64,000 bases of DNA from an uncultured Bacteroidota bacterium (GTDB lineage: Bacteria > Bacteroidota > Bacteroidia > Flavobacteriales > Flavobacteriaceae): the NCBI GenBank assembly GCA_902609035.1, contig CACLQG010000001.1, positions 47,721-111,720 of the forward strand, given 5' to 3'. The notes below the pieces were generated by a model, which made no database searches, had not been told where the DNA came from, and saw only the letters and a list, made by a program, of their open reading frames with translations. Below, piece after piece: positions 1 to 8,656 of this stretch. Position 1 is the first letter of the stretch; each line of letters opens with the position of its first letter. The translations under genes were made by a program, and so were the position numbers.

Positions 1-1
1 A

Positions 2-721
2 CGTTTTGGTACTGAGGTAAGAATCGGTCATATCAACAAAGTGGAATTTTCAAAAGAGGTGGGAGGCACCCACAAAGCTTTTGTAGAAGACGGTACCGAG
101 ATTCACTCAGACAGCATTATAATCAGTACTGGAGCCACGGCCAAATATTTGGGATTACCCAGTGAGCAAAAACTACGAGGGGGAGGTGTATCTGCTTGTG
201 CCGTATGCGATGGTTTTTTTTACAAAGGACAGGAAGTGGCAATTGTTGGAGGTGGAGATACCGCAGCAGAGGAAGCTACCTATCTGGCTAATATATGTTC
301 CAAGGTGACCATGCTGGTAAGAAAAGAGAAAATGAGAGCCTCTAAAGCCATGCAGCACCGTGTAACCAATACCCCCAATATCGATTTGCGTTACAATTAT
401 GAGATAGATGAAGTACTTGGAAACCAAGTTGTAGAAGGACTGAGAATTATAAACAACAAGACAGGGGAAAAAGAGGAAATAAAAATTACAGGTCTCTTTA
501 TTGCTATTGGTCACAAACCCAATACAGAAATTTTTAAGGGCCAACTAGATATGGATGATGATGGTTACCTAACCACGAATGGGAAGTCTACCAAAACCAA
601 TTTACCTGGCGTATTTGCTTCCGGAGATGTTCAGGACAAAGAATACCGACAAGCAGTAACGGCAGCTGGTACGGGTTGTATGGCGGCTCTAGATGCAGAA
701 CGCTACTTGCAGAAACTCTAG
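2..721 (+). CDS. trxB: Thioredoxin reductase, 3' part (5' end outside the window)
   Basis: This flavoenzyme uses NADPH to reduce thioredoxin in the cytoplasm. The reading frame is open from base 2, so the true start and the first FAD-binding part lie upstream; 239 residues remain of a protein usually about 310-320 long. Visible parts are the redox-active CAVC pair (codons from base 197), the NADPH-binding stretch IVGGGDTAAEEA just after it, and the C-terminal FAD motif with ASGDVQD and the following RQAV. An internal GTG at base 41 is in frame but is not the start, because coding similarity continues upstream of it. The gene converges with the minus-strand gene that ends one base further on. 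Family assignment is secure; only the N-terminus is unknown. Confidence 0.95.
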   Translation, partial: RFGTEVRIGHINKVEFSKEVGGTHKAFVEDGTEIHSDSIIISTGATAKYLGLPSEQKLRGGGVSACAVCDGFFYKGQEVAIVGGGDTAAEEATYLANICSKVTMLVRKEKMRASKAMQHRVTNTPNIDLRYNYEIDEVLGNQVVEGLRIINNKTGEKEEIKITGLFIAIGHKPNTEIFKGQLDMDDDGYLTTNGKSTKTNLPGVFASGDVQDKEYRQAVTAAGTGCMAALDAERYLQKL

Positions 722-722
722 A

Positions 723-911
723 TTAATAATCCTCTTCTGGGTTTTGAGCTTCAAAATGGGTTAAGTTCTGATCCTCAAAACCATACACCACATTGATAGG
801 ATGGCAACATATTTCACAATCTTCAACATATTCCGTTCTGCCTAAAGAAGGGTCTAGCAACATGGATATTTCCTCCCAACAATAGGGACATTGAAAAAAG
901 TGTTCAAACAT
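723..911 (-). CDS. CPXCG motif-containing cysteine-rich small protein
   Basis: This 62-residue protein has two cysteine pairs, CPYC near residue 8 and CEIC near residue 33, spaced like a small zinc ribbon. The spacing, size and acidic C-terminus fit the CPXCG cysteine-rich family found in many proteobacteria and Bacteroidota, which has no established function. Metal binding is inferred from the cysteines. The start overlaps the 3' end of the upstream ABC-F gene by 8 bases, which suggests translational coupling and supports it as a real gene. Confidence 0.8.
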   Translation of the reverse strand: MFEHFFQCPYCWEEISMLLDPSLGRTEYVEDCEICCHPINVVYGFEDQNLTHFEAQNPEEDY

Positions 912-2820
912 TAGTTTTGATTATGCTTTCCAATTCAGCAACCATTTCCTCCCATATCTCCATATGCTGTGACAATTGTTTTTTCTTATGATGGTAGTGA
1001 TCAAAAAAATCAGGGATGCTGATTGTCTTATAATAATTAATTTCCAGCTCAAGATCAATGGCCTTAATTTCTCTCTCTAAAGTGCCAATCTGATCTTCTA
1101 CTTTACAGAGTTTATTTTTGAGTGATTTTTCCTTTTTTTGGATGGCATAATCATTTTCCTTTGGTCCACTGGATTTGGCTTTCCGTTGCATCTTTTCTAA
1201 TTCTTTTAAAGAATCTAATTTTTTGTTTTCAAGGTAAGTATTGACATCGTCAAGGTAAAGTTTGGTTATTCCGTCTTTAAACTCCAAAACTTGATGACAA
1301 AGACCCGATAGGAAATCTCGATCGTGAGACACCAGTAAAAGCGTTCCTTCAAAATGAACCAGGGCTTCTTTCAAAATCTTTTTGGATTGAATATCCAAAT
1401 GGTTAGTAGGCTCATCCATCACCAATACATTAAAAGGTTGAAGAAGTAATTTACAAAGGGCTAAGCGATTGCGCTCTCCACCAGATAGGACGCTCACTTT
1501 TTTTTCTACTGCATCACCTCTAAAAAGGAAAGCCCCAAGCATATCTCTGACTCTAGTTCTATTTTCTGCGGTGGCCGCATCCTGAACAACATTTAGGACT
1601 GTCTTTGATGCCTCTAGTGTATCAGATTGATTTTGGGCAAAATACCCAATTTTTACATTGTGTCCAAGCCGGAGTTCTCCCGATCCTTTGATTTCAGACA
1701 CAAGCAGCTTTGCAAGGGTTGACTTTCCCTGACCATTTTGACCAACAAATGCCAATTTAGTTCCCCGCTCGATATAAAGGTCCACGTCATTCAATACTTT
1801 TTTATCCCCATAACTTTTGGCCAATTCTTTGGTTTGAAAAATCATTTTTCCAGGCTGTAAAGCCACTGGAAACTTTAGTTTCATCGCCTCGGTTTCCTCA
1901 GCATCAATTTCAATGCGCTCAACTTTATCGAGTTTCTTTATCAGCGATTGTGCCATACTCGCTTTAGAGGCTTTGGCCCGAAACCGCTCAATGAGTTTTT
2001 CGGTTTGTTGGATTTGCTTTTCTTGATTTTTTTTGGCGGCCTGCTGTTGGATTCTCATTTCCTCCCTTAAGTTCATAAATTGGGAGTAGGGTTTTTTGAT
2101 ATCAAAGTGCCGCTTGTTGACAATTTCAATGGTCCTGTTGGTGACTTGATCCAAAAACATAACATCGTGAGAAACCAATATAACAGAACCTTTATATTTA
2201 ATGAGAAAATGTTCCAACCACTCAATAGAGTCGATATCCAAATGATTAGTTGGTTCATCGAGTAATAAAAGATCGTGGGATTTGAGTAAGATTTTAGCCA
2301 ATTCAATACGCATGCGCCAGCCTCCAGAAAAGGTTGAGGTGAGTTGATCAAAATCTTTAGTGGTGAACCCAAGTCCTGCCAATATTTTTTCAGATTTAGC
2401 TTTGTATTTATAACCTCCCAATAGTTCAAACTCACTACCCAAATCACTAAGTTCTTGAATGAGCGCTTGGTAGTCATCACTTTCATAATCATTTCGGGTA
2501 TTGAGTAGTGTACTGACCTCCTCCTGTCGGAATTGATTTTTTAATAGTTCTGGAAAAGCTTGGAAAGTTTCCTCCAATATAGTTCTGTGATTTTCTAATT
2601 CTAACTCCTGTGGTAAATATCCTATTGTGGCACTTTTTTCAAAGGATAGCCCTCCTTTTGATGGATCATTTTCTCCTGCCAATAGTTTGAGGAATGTACT
2701 TTTTCCAGCACCATTTTTACCAATTAGACCTATGCGGTCACCACGACCTATTCTGAATGAAAAGCTTTCAAATAGTACCTCTCCCCCAAAAGAAACTCCC
2801 AGATTTTGAACGTCAAGCAT
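904..2820 (-). CDS. ABC-F family ATPase (ribosome-associated, Uup/YheS-like)
   Basis: This 638-residue soluble protein has two ABC ATPase domains and no membrane segments, as in the ABC-F class that works on the ribosome. The first domain has Walker A GKNGAGKST (about residues 34-42), signature FSGGW and Walker B LLLLDEPTNHLD. The second has GQNGQGKST (about residue 361), LSGGERNR and VLVMDEPTNHLD. Between them lies a charged, glutamine/lysine-rich linker typical of the P-site tRNA-interaction motif. The last about 90 residues form a lysine/glutamate-rich coiled coil like the Uup C-terminal extension. The first signature reads FSGG rather than LSGG, a tolerated variant. It is probably a housekeeping translation factor; an antibiotic-resistance role cannot be excluded from sequence alone. 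It shares an operon with the downstream cysteine-rich gene. Confidence 0.92.
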   Translation of the reverse strand: MLDVQNLGVSFGGEVLFESFSFRIGRGDRIGLIGKNGAGKSTFLKLLAGENDPSKGGLSFEKSATIGYLPQELELENHRTILEETFQAFPELLKNQFRQEEVSTLLNTRNDYESDDYQALIQELSDLGSEFELLGGYKYKAKSEKILAGLGFTTKDFDQLTSTFSGGWRMRIELAKILLKSHDLLLLDEPTNHLDIDSIEWLEHFLIKYKGSVILVSHDVMFLDQVTNRTIEIVNKRHFDIKKPYSQFMNLREEMRIQQQAAKKNQEKQIQQTEKLIERFRAKASKASMAQSLIKKLDKVERIEIDAEETEAMKLKFPVALQPGKMIFQTKELAKSYGDKKVLNDVDLYIERGTKLAFVGQNGQGKSTLAKLLVSEIKGSGELRLGHNVKIGYFAQNQSDTLEASKTVLNVVQDAATAENRTRVRDMLGAFLFRGDAVEKKVSVLSGGERNRLALCKLLLQPFNVLVMDEPTNHLDIQSKKILKEALVHFEGTLLLVSHDRDFLSGLCHQVLEFKDGITKLYLDDVNTYLENKKLDSLKELEKMQRKAKSSGPKENDYAIQKKEKSLKNKLCKVEDQIGTLEREIKAIDLELEINYYKTISIPDFFDHYHHKKKQLSQHMEIWEEMVAELESIIKTNV

Positions 2821-2831
2821 GAATTAATTTT

Positions 2832-3890
2832 TTATTTACGAAAATACTTATTTTCAAAACGTTTTATGTCGGCCTCGGTCGAGAGTTTTGTATTATTTTC
2901 TATAAAATCAAATAGCCAACGGGATAATAAAGGAGACATAAGAACCCCTCGGGTTCCAACTCCATTCAAGATATATAAATTATCATATTGGGGGTGTTGA
3001 CCCAATAAAGGTCTTCTGTCTATAACCGTTGCCCTAATCTGAGCATTGTGACTGAGAATTTGAAAAGGGAGTTTGAGAAATTGATTCAACTTTGAGCACA
3101 ACCATTCTTTTCCTTTTTCAGATGTATTAGTGGTTTTATCTTCTCTATCAAAAGTGGCTCCAACCCAGAATTTGTGGCCCCCAATAGGAGATAAAAAAAT
3201 TGGGCCTTTAAAAATGACCTCCTCAGTGAGAGATTCGCATCTTATAGTGAGAATTTCTCCCTTGGAACCAATCAAAGGTAAATATTTAAAATAGGGGTTT
3301 TTGTGTGAATGAAAACCCTCACAAAACACAATTTTTTTAGCTTTTATATTTTTGTATTGCAAGAATTCCTTACGTACAACTAATAATTTATAATCTAATT
3401 TTTCTACTAAAAATTGGTCAGGAATAATCTTTTCGATGTAATTTTTCAGGAGTGTTTTGTTGTCTACTTTAGCACTTTGAATTACTTTACCGAAGGCAAA
3501 TGGAGATCTGATTTGAGGCTGACTCTCTGGTGAAATCAATTTAGTCTTCAAATATTTTTCAAGCTTAGGCTTGGACGCCGCGACCCGCCATTCATTTTGT
3601 TCTTGTATGTTATTTAAAATTCTGTAAATGGGCATATCATAAAAAACTTTTTCTCCAACTAAACTCTCCAAATTTTTATAAGAGGATAAAGCAAAGTTTA
3701 AAAACGCTTCAGCTTTCCAAACAGGATTGAAACGTTTTAAAACTGTAGGGTTTACAATCCCCGCCGCCATACGTGATGAACTCTCACAAAGGGGAGATAT
3801 TACGATGAAACTTTTGTTATGCTGGCGTAATTGTTCGGCATAATTGAGACCCGCAATGCCAAAACCTACTATCAATGTATCTACTTTCAT
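2832..3890 (-). CDS. FAD-dependent oxidoreductase (DAO/glycine-oxidase-like fold)
   Basis: This 352-residue protein starts with a Rossmann dinucleotide motif (VGFGIAG, residues 8-14). Further along it has the DAO-family features AAGIVNP near residue 42 and a C-terminal GVGTRGVLMSPLLS segment that would close over the FAD. The substrate is unknown; the fold is shared by D-amino-acid and glycine oxidases and by tRNA-modification oxidases. It lies directly downstream of gldN on the same strand but is separated from it by a clear terminator, so it may be only partly co-transcribed. From general knowledge, an FAD oxidoreductase often sits next to the gldKLMN cluster in flavobacteria; no role in gliding is established. 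Confidence is good for the family and low for function. Confidence 0.85.
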   Translation of the reverse strand: MKVDTLIVGFGIAGLNYAEQLRQHNKSFIVISPLCESSSRMAAGIVNPTVLKRFNPVWKAEAFLNFALSSYKNLESLVGEKVFYDMPIYRILNNIQEQNEWRVAASKPKLEKYLKTKLISPESQPQIRSPFAFGKVIQSAKVDNKTLLKNYIEKIIPDQFLVEKLDYKLLVVRKEFLQYKNIKAKKIVFCEGFHSHKNPYFKYLPLIGSKGEILTIRCESLTEEVIFKGPIFLSPIGGHKFWVGATFDREDKTTNTSEKGKEWLCSKLNQFLKLPFQILSHNAQIRATVIDRRPLLGQHPQYDNLYILNGVGTRGVLMSPLLSRWLFDFIENNTKLSTEADIKRFENKYFRK

Positions 3891-3926
3891 AAAATAAAAA
3901 AAGCGTTACCTATTGGATAACGCTTT
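3891..3926 (-). terminator. Rho-independent terminator downstream of gldN
   Basis: On the minus strand an inverted repeat AAGCGTTA...TAACGCTT (plus-strand arms 3901-3908 and 3918-3925, with an inner CC/GG pairing) is followed by a run of about seven T. It sits between the gldN stop and the start of the FAD oxidoreductase and should end the gldKLMN transcript. Confidence 0.8.
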
Positions 3927-3946
3927 AAGTTTATGGGAATTTCTAT

Positions 3947-4849
3947 TTAGTTGTTCCACATATCTTGTTCAAAATCTCGAATGACAGATTTGATTCTCTC
4001 AGATTCAAGTAACATTCTCAAAGCATCCTCATAAATGTAGTCTTTAACCTCTCTATCCTCATAGACATTCTCTTCCTTGTAAATGGTAGAATTGAACCTT
4101 CTAGAGTTTAGCATATGGTCATATGTAATGGGCTGAGAAGAATTTCTGCTATTGAAAACCTTATTATTATTTAATGATGATCTAGCATCGGGGAACCAAA
4201 CCCAAAAAAGTTCAACCAAATCTTCTTCCTCACCAGCAAGTGTCTTTACAGCTACATCAGGGGCTACAGGACAAACAGCAAGTAAACGATATTTGAGTTC
4301 ACCCAACCGCTTGTCGAAGTACCATGTACCTTTGATTTTGTATTGCCTAATTTCAGCAGCGGTAATCCGTCTACGCTCTATAAATTGTGCATCGACAAAA
4401 CCATCAGCGTTAAACTGCTCATAACCTGCATCAGTGGTGTCTACAGCCACCAATCTCTCTTGAATTTCCTCATATGTGAGTTTCTCTTGAAAGTAAGCTG
4501 ATTTATAGACCTCTTTAATGTTACTATTACTGAGATTTTTTTTGAGCACATCGAAAAGCGATCTTCTATCAGGGCCTAAATTAAGGGTATCAGTGGGATA
4601 GTAATATGGAAAATTAATTCTTTCATCTAAGTCGATAATTTCCCATACAGTCTTAGACCACATTACATCACGATCGTCAACAAATCCATAAGCCAAGGGA
4701 GTTTCGTCGTTTGCTTCTGACTGCTGATCATTGAGTTCACCAACATCTTGAGGCACTCTAGCATTCAATAGATTGGCTTGTCCATAAATGGAATTAACTA
4801 CCCCCAGGACTAGAATAAATATTGAAAATAATTTAAAACCTTGGCTCAT
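3947..4849 (-). CDS. gldN: Gliding motility / type IX secretion protein GldN
   Basis: This 300-residue periplasmic protein of the type IX secretion system is known to partner with GldK in a ring at the outer membrane. The N-terminus has a signal peptide ending near residue 23 (VNSIYG then Q). The mature protein has the family features DDRDVMWSKTVWEIIDLDERIN near residues 58-80 and a later WVWFPDARS segment. It is the last gene of a gldK-gldL-gldM-gldN run, 11 bases after gldM, and is followed by a hairpin terminator. It carries no sorting domain itself. Assignment rests on these motifs, size and gene order. Confidence 0.96.
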   Translation of the reverse strand: MSQGFKLFSIFILVLGVVNSIYGQANLLNARVPQDVGELNDQQSEANDETPLAYGFVDDRDVMWSKTVWEIIDLDERINFPYYYPTDTLNLGPDRRSLFDVLKKNLSNSNIKEVYKSAYFQEKLTYEEIQERLVAVDTTDAGYEQFNADGFVDAQFIERRRITAAEIRQYKIKGTWYFDKRLGELKYRLLAVCPVAPDVAVKTLAGEEEDLVELFWVWFPDARSSLNNNKVFNSRNSSQPITYDHMLNSRRFNSTIYKEENVYEDREVKDYIYEDALRMLLESERIKSVIRDFEQDMWNN

Positions 4850-4860
4850 GACTTAAAAAA

Positions 4861-6441
4861 TTAGTTGACCAACTGACAAATTACAGGTGAAATTTTCTTG
4901 AATTTATAGGATGGATTCTTGGGATTGACGACTTTTATGTCAAATACCTGAACAGACTGACCTGCCTTAGCTCTTCTCAAAGCACTTTTAGCTCTGGCAT
5001 CCAACTTGCTTCCATTTATACTAATGGTAGGTTGTCCTGGAACTTTGAATTTAAAACTTACCGTTTTTAGGGTAATGTCAAAATCAAAATCCTCTAATAC
5101 TGCACCTATAGTTGAGATTTCCAAACTGGATTTAGGAATAGTAATCGATCCTGTTTGTTTTCTTACAGTACCTTGTGGAGCAGGGATATCTTTAATTCTA
5201 AATTTGGTGGTAGTTGAAACCCTTTGTCCATCGGGAAGAGTTCCACTAGCAGAAATTTTAATTTCTCTACCTTTCCCAGGAATCATATTGTATTTACTTC
5301 CCCTAGCTTTTCTTAGACCAGGTGCAGAAGCAGATACTTTATTATCTGGAATACCTGGAATGGATATCGTCATTGGATTTTCTACACCCCGGTAAACAAC
5401 GTTCATCTTGTCCGCGGAAATTACAGCGGAATTAGGTTTTGAAATTACTGCATATGATTGTTTTACAGGAATATTTGACTCCACACCATCATTTAGAAAA
5501 ACCAAATTTCCGCTGATTTCGTGGTCCCCTGGACTACCTGCACCGACTTTAAGTTTTATTCCCCCAGCAATTAAATCATAATCATTATCAGTAAGAGGCC
5601 TTCCGTCTAATTTCAAATCAACACGGTTTGGGTTTTGAGCCCCACCTTTTCGACCCAAAACTACACTTCCATCAAATGTTTCACCTTGATAATAAGCTCC
5701 TTTCTCGGTTTTCAACAAACTTATGTAATTAGTCTCATTTACAGAGGAAGACATCTTTAACTCTTTACCCATAAGTGTGGCAAATACGTCATGCTCTGTT
5801 TGTCGGATATCATTTTGCATCATAGAAAATTTAGCAAGAGATGAGACCAATGGAAAACCTTGGAAATTTGAATTTAACCAAGGCTGATCCATTCCATCTC
5901 TATTTTGAATATTACCATTTTCATCACCTGTATAAAAGCGTGCCTCAACCATTTCAATATACTCAGGATACTGACTACCAAAAACTTGTATAACATGCAT
6001 TTTATATGTATTGATCATATCAATGAATTCTTGAGCTGCTTCTCCCCCACCTTCTTTAAAGAAAATTACGTCTAAAGCTTCTCCTTTATCCATTTGAGCG
6101 TACTCTTTCAATTCAGGATCTTTTTCTCTTTGTTTCTCCGTTATTTGATTCATGATCTCAGAAATTCTGTCGTAGAACTCATCAGATTCCTCCTTGATTT
6201 CCGTCGCTGTTCTAAGGTGACCAACCCATTTACCTCCCTTTTCTTCAGAATTAACTTTTATGTTATCGAAAATATTGTTGTTACTTTCATCTACCCTTTC
6301 ATTGGCATCGCTAATTTTTTCATACATCTGGCCAAATCCATCCAATACTTCCTTACTTACGTTTAAAGCAAGCATGGTGATGAATACCAAATACATCAAA
6401 CTAATTAGTTTCTGCCTAGGTGTTTCTTTAGCTCCAGCCAT
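4861..6441 (-). CDS. gldM: Gliding motility / type IX secretion protein GldM
   Basis: GldM (526 residues) spans the periplasm and, with GldL, forms the proton-driven motor of type IX secretion and gliding. The short cytoplasmic start MAGAKETPRQK is followed by a single membrane helix (about residues 11-29). A long periplasmic part follows, beginning with helical segments rich in Glu/Lys and then beta-rich domains with many Gly/Pro turns. Length and domain plan match the family. It lies 8 bases after gldL and 11 before gldN, so the four genes are almost certainly one operon. Confidence 0.97.
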   Translation of the reverse strand: MAGAKETPRQKLISLMYLVFITMLALNVSKEVLDGFGQMYEKISDANERVDESNNNIFDNIKVNSEEKGGKWVGHLRTATEIKEESDEFYDRISEIMNQITEKQREKDPELKEYAQMDKGEALDVIFFKEGGGEAAQEFIDMINTYKMHVIQVFGSQYPEYIEMVEARFYTGDENGNIQNRDGMDQPWLNSNFQGFPLVSSLAKFSMMQNDIRQTEHDVFATLMGKELKMSSSVNETNYISLLKTEKGAYYQGETFDGSVVLGRKGGAQNPNRVDLKLDGRPLTDNDYDLIAGGIKLKVGAGSPGDHEISGNLVFLNDGVESNIPVKQSYAVISKPNSAVISADKMNVVYRGVENPMTISIPGIPDNKVSASAPGLRKARGSKYNMIPGKGREIKISASGTLPDGQRVSTTTKFRIKDIPAPQGTVRKQTGSITIPKSSLEISTIGAVLEDFDFDITLKTVSFKFKVPGQPTISINGSKLDARAKSALRRAKAGQSVQVFDIKVVNPKNPSYKFKKISPVICQLVN

Positions 6442-6449
6442 CTTTTAAT

Positions 6450-7097
6450 CTAGTTTTTGTTCATTGCATTAAGCATACCATTATATACTTGATTCAATGC
6501 AGCTAAATTGGATGATAAAGCTTCCATCTGTTGTTTGAGCTTATCTGCATTTTCAGCCACTTTTTCATTAAAGGTAGAATTATTACCAGCAGAATTTACT
6601 TGCTCAGCATAAACTTGATTGAGTTGTTCCAATTTTTGAGAGGCAACTGCCAATTGTTGGCTGTAGGCTTCAGATGAAGAAGCAGCCTCAGCGGCAGGAG
6701 ATAATGCTTGAGCCGAAGCTTCAAGGTTTTTTATGCTTTTAGTAAGGTTGTTCATCAAGGCAACGTCAAGTTTAGCCTCCTTAAGCATTTCATCAATTTT
6801 AGAAGAAAGAACCTCTTCACCACCTTTAGGAGCAACTTTTGAAGATCCGCCTTTAAGTTTCTTTACAAAGTCATCGTGTTCTTCTTTAATTTCACCAGTG
6901 TTCAGGGCGGCTACCGTAAAAATTAGTGCCTCTGTTCCGAGACCTAACCCGAGAACCAATCCCCCTGTAATGGGGCCTATTTCGAGGTGAAGAATTTTGA
7001 AAAGTGCGCCAATAATTACCACTGCACCTCCTAATCCAAATAGCATATGCATAGCAACTTTTCCTCTCAGTCTTTTTTTCAATAATTTGTCGTCCAT
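6450..7097 (-). CDS. gldL: Gliding motility / type IX secretion motor protein GldL
   Basis: This 215-residue inner-membrane protein has two N-terminal helices (about residues 16-36 and 43-65) and a long cytoplasmic, partly coiled-coil tail rich in Ala, Gln and Leu. The second helix keeps the TEALIF motif; its glutamate (E56 here) matches the intramembrane glutamate reported to be needed for energy transduction in GldL. The first loop reads HLEIGPITG, as in other GldL proteins. It probably forms a ring around paired GldM helices. Gene order gldK-gldL-gldM-gldN supports the call. Confidence 0.97.
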   Translation of the reverse strand: MDDKLLKKRLRGKVAMHMLFGLGGAVVIIGALFKILHLEIGPITGGLVLGLGLGTEALIFTVAALNTGEIKEEHDDFVKKLKGGSSKVAPKGGEEVLSSKIDEMLKEAKLDVALMNNLTKSIKNLEASAQALSPAAEAASSSEAYSQQLAVASQKLEQLNQVYAEQVNSAGNNSTFNEKVAENADKLKQQMEALSSNLAALNQVYNGMLNAMNKN

Positions 7098-7139
7098 TTT
7101 AATATAGTGTTATAGTTATGATAATTTAAAAATATAAAT

Positions 7140-8516
7140 TTATTTGATCTTAACCTTAGATGTTCCGAGATAATCTTGGACAGTCCTAAAACCGATATAG
7201 CTTCTGGCAGTATCGGAATATTCGTAGTCTCTTGAACTCACTCTTAAAAAGTAAGCTACGTCTTTCCAAGAACCTCCTCTAACAATTTTTCGAGATTCGG
7301 TTTGGATTGACATATTGGGGTTCAGGGAAGCAACGTATTCATAGGCTCCTGAATCATAAGATGAACTAGTCCACTCAGCAACATTACCCGCCATATTGTA
7401 AAGGTTATAATCATTTGGCAAATAGGATTTAGCCTCAACTGTATAAACAGCTTGATCAGCAGCGTAATCTCCTCTCAAAGGTTTAAAGTTGGCTAAGAAA
7501 CATGCTCTGTCATTCAGAAGATAGGGCCCACCCCATGGATAGGTTCCAGATGGGATTCCTCCACGAGCAGCATACTCCCACTCCGCCTCACTGGGTAATC
7601 TAAAATTATTAACCAATGGGTCTCCTTTGGATTTTTGATAACTATTTTTAAAATGCGTTCTCCAATTACAAAAAGCAACTGCTTGTGACCAAGAAATACC
7701 AACAACAGGATAATCTTGAAAGGCAGGATGTGAAAAATACTCGTTGTGCATTGGTTCATTGTAGGAATATATAAAATCTTTTATCCAAACTGTTGTATCT
7801 GGATAAATTTGAATTTCCTCTTTTTTAATAAATGGTTTACGATTAATAAATTGTTGACGGGTTCTTTTAGATTCGGCTGCTGCTCCCTCTGCGTCAAACC
7901 AGGTATATTTATAAACAAGTTTTGTAACATCTATTTTCATTTCACCTTGATACCATAAATCTGGAGGTAGGTACATAGAATCCAAAACTTCAGAATAAGC
8001 TTGGTCAGGGTAATCACCTGTTTCCCAATAAATATCGTTATCCCAATTGAGTGGTCTTCCTGCATACATATCCTCACTTAAGTCGTAATAGTTAGTGCGC
8101 ATGTATTTCTGAAATTCACTTAGCTTAGAGGTATCGGCATCTGTAAATGAAAATTCTCCTATACCATCTTTGTTTTCTTCTCCCAATTCCAATTCATCTG
8201 CCTTTCTGGCCAACAATGCCATAGTAACAGAATCTTTAACCCAATACACGAATTGACGATACTCTCCATTAGTTATTTCTGTTTCATCCATATAAAAGGA
8301 TGGAACAGTAACAGTTCTTGCTGCTGCATTATTTAATCGAGCCACATCTTCATCAGATTTTCCCATAATGAATGCTCCCCCTTCGATAAGGGTCATTCCA
8401 TAGGGTTTTTCAGGAAACCATTTCTTTTGTTTTACCCCAATTAGCTCACCCCTGTTTTTCTTGCCGCAGCTAAGAAAAGTAAAGATCACAAGTAAAAATA
8501 GCAGGAGCCTTTTCAT
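7140..8516 (-). CDS. gldK: Gliding motility lipoprotein GldK (FGE-sulfatase-like fold)
   Basis: I start this 458-residue protein at the internal ATG (8516), because it opens a lipoprotein signal with lipobox FLSC and Cys17; the open frame continues 25 codons upstream without signal features. The body has the formylglycine-generating-enzyme-like fold: MTLIEGGAFIMGKSD near the start, RLPSEAEWEYAARGG, NMAGNVAEWT and VRGGSWKD near the end. In GldK this fold is structural, in the outer-membrane ring with GldN, and is not thought to mature sulfatases. A candidate Bacteroidota -7 box lies about 110 bases upstream. It is first in the gldKLMN operon. Confidence 0.96.
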   Translation of the reverse strand: MKRLLLFLLVIFTFLSCGKKNRGELIGVKQKKWFPEKPYGMTLIEGGAFIMGKSDEDVARLNNAAARTVTVPSFYMDETEITNGEYRQFVYWVKDSVTMALLARKADELELGEENKDGIGEFSFTDADTSKLSEFQKYMRTNYYDLSEDMYAGRPLNWDNDIYWETGDYPDQAYSEVLDSMYLPPDLWYQGEMKIDVTKLVYKYTWFDAEGAAAESKRTRQQFINRKPFIKKEEIQIYPDTTVWIKDFIYSYNEPMHNEYFSHPAFQDYPVVGISWSQAVAFCNWRTHFKNSYQKSKGDPLVNNFRLPSEAEWEYAARGGIPSGTYPWGGPYLLNDRACFLANFKPLRGDYAADQAVYTVEAKSYLPNDYNLYNMAGNVAEWTSSSYDSGAYEYVASLNPNMSIQTESRKIVRGGSWKDVAYFLRVSSRDYEYSDTARSYIGFRTVQDYLGTSKVKIK

Positions 8517-8624
8517 AACAAAAGGGGAAGGAAATCGTTTTTTCGTTAAGTGTAAAACTAAATATTTTTTCACTATAATATTGTTTCTCAATCAAAAACT
8601 ACATATCAAAGTAGTATCGAGAGG

Positions 8625-8632
8625 CAAAAATA
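8625..8632 (-). promoter_or_regulatory. Candidate -7 box for the gldKLMN operon
   Basis: On the minus strand the sequence TATTTTTG matches the Bacteroidota -7 consensus TAnnTTTG. It lies in the gap between the arginase-like gene and gldK and predicts a 5' leader of roughly 100 bases. No good -33 TTTG is visible at the right distance, so this is a weak call. Confidence 0.35.
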
Positions 8633-8656
8633 AGGATAAATTAATCATATGGTTCA

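Noticed and set aside
5006..5395. 129-codon plus-strand frame inside gldM
   Set aside because: It lies entirely antisense to the well-supported gldM and has no recognisable domain or start context.
7140..8516. GldK as a sulfatase-maturing enzyme
   Set aside because: It has the FGE-like fold, but its operon with gldLMN and its lipoprotein signal identify it as the structural GldK.
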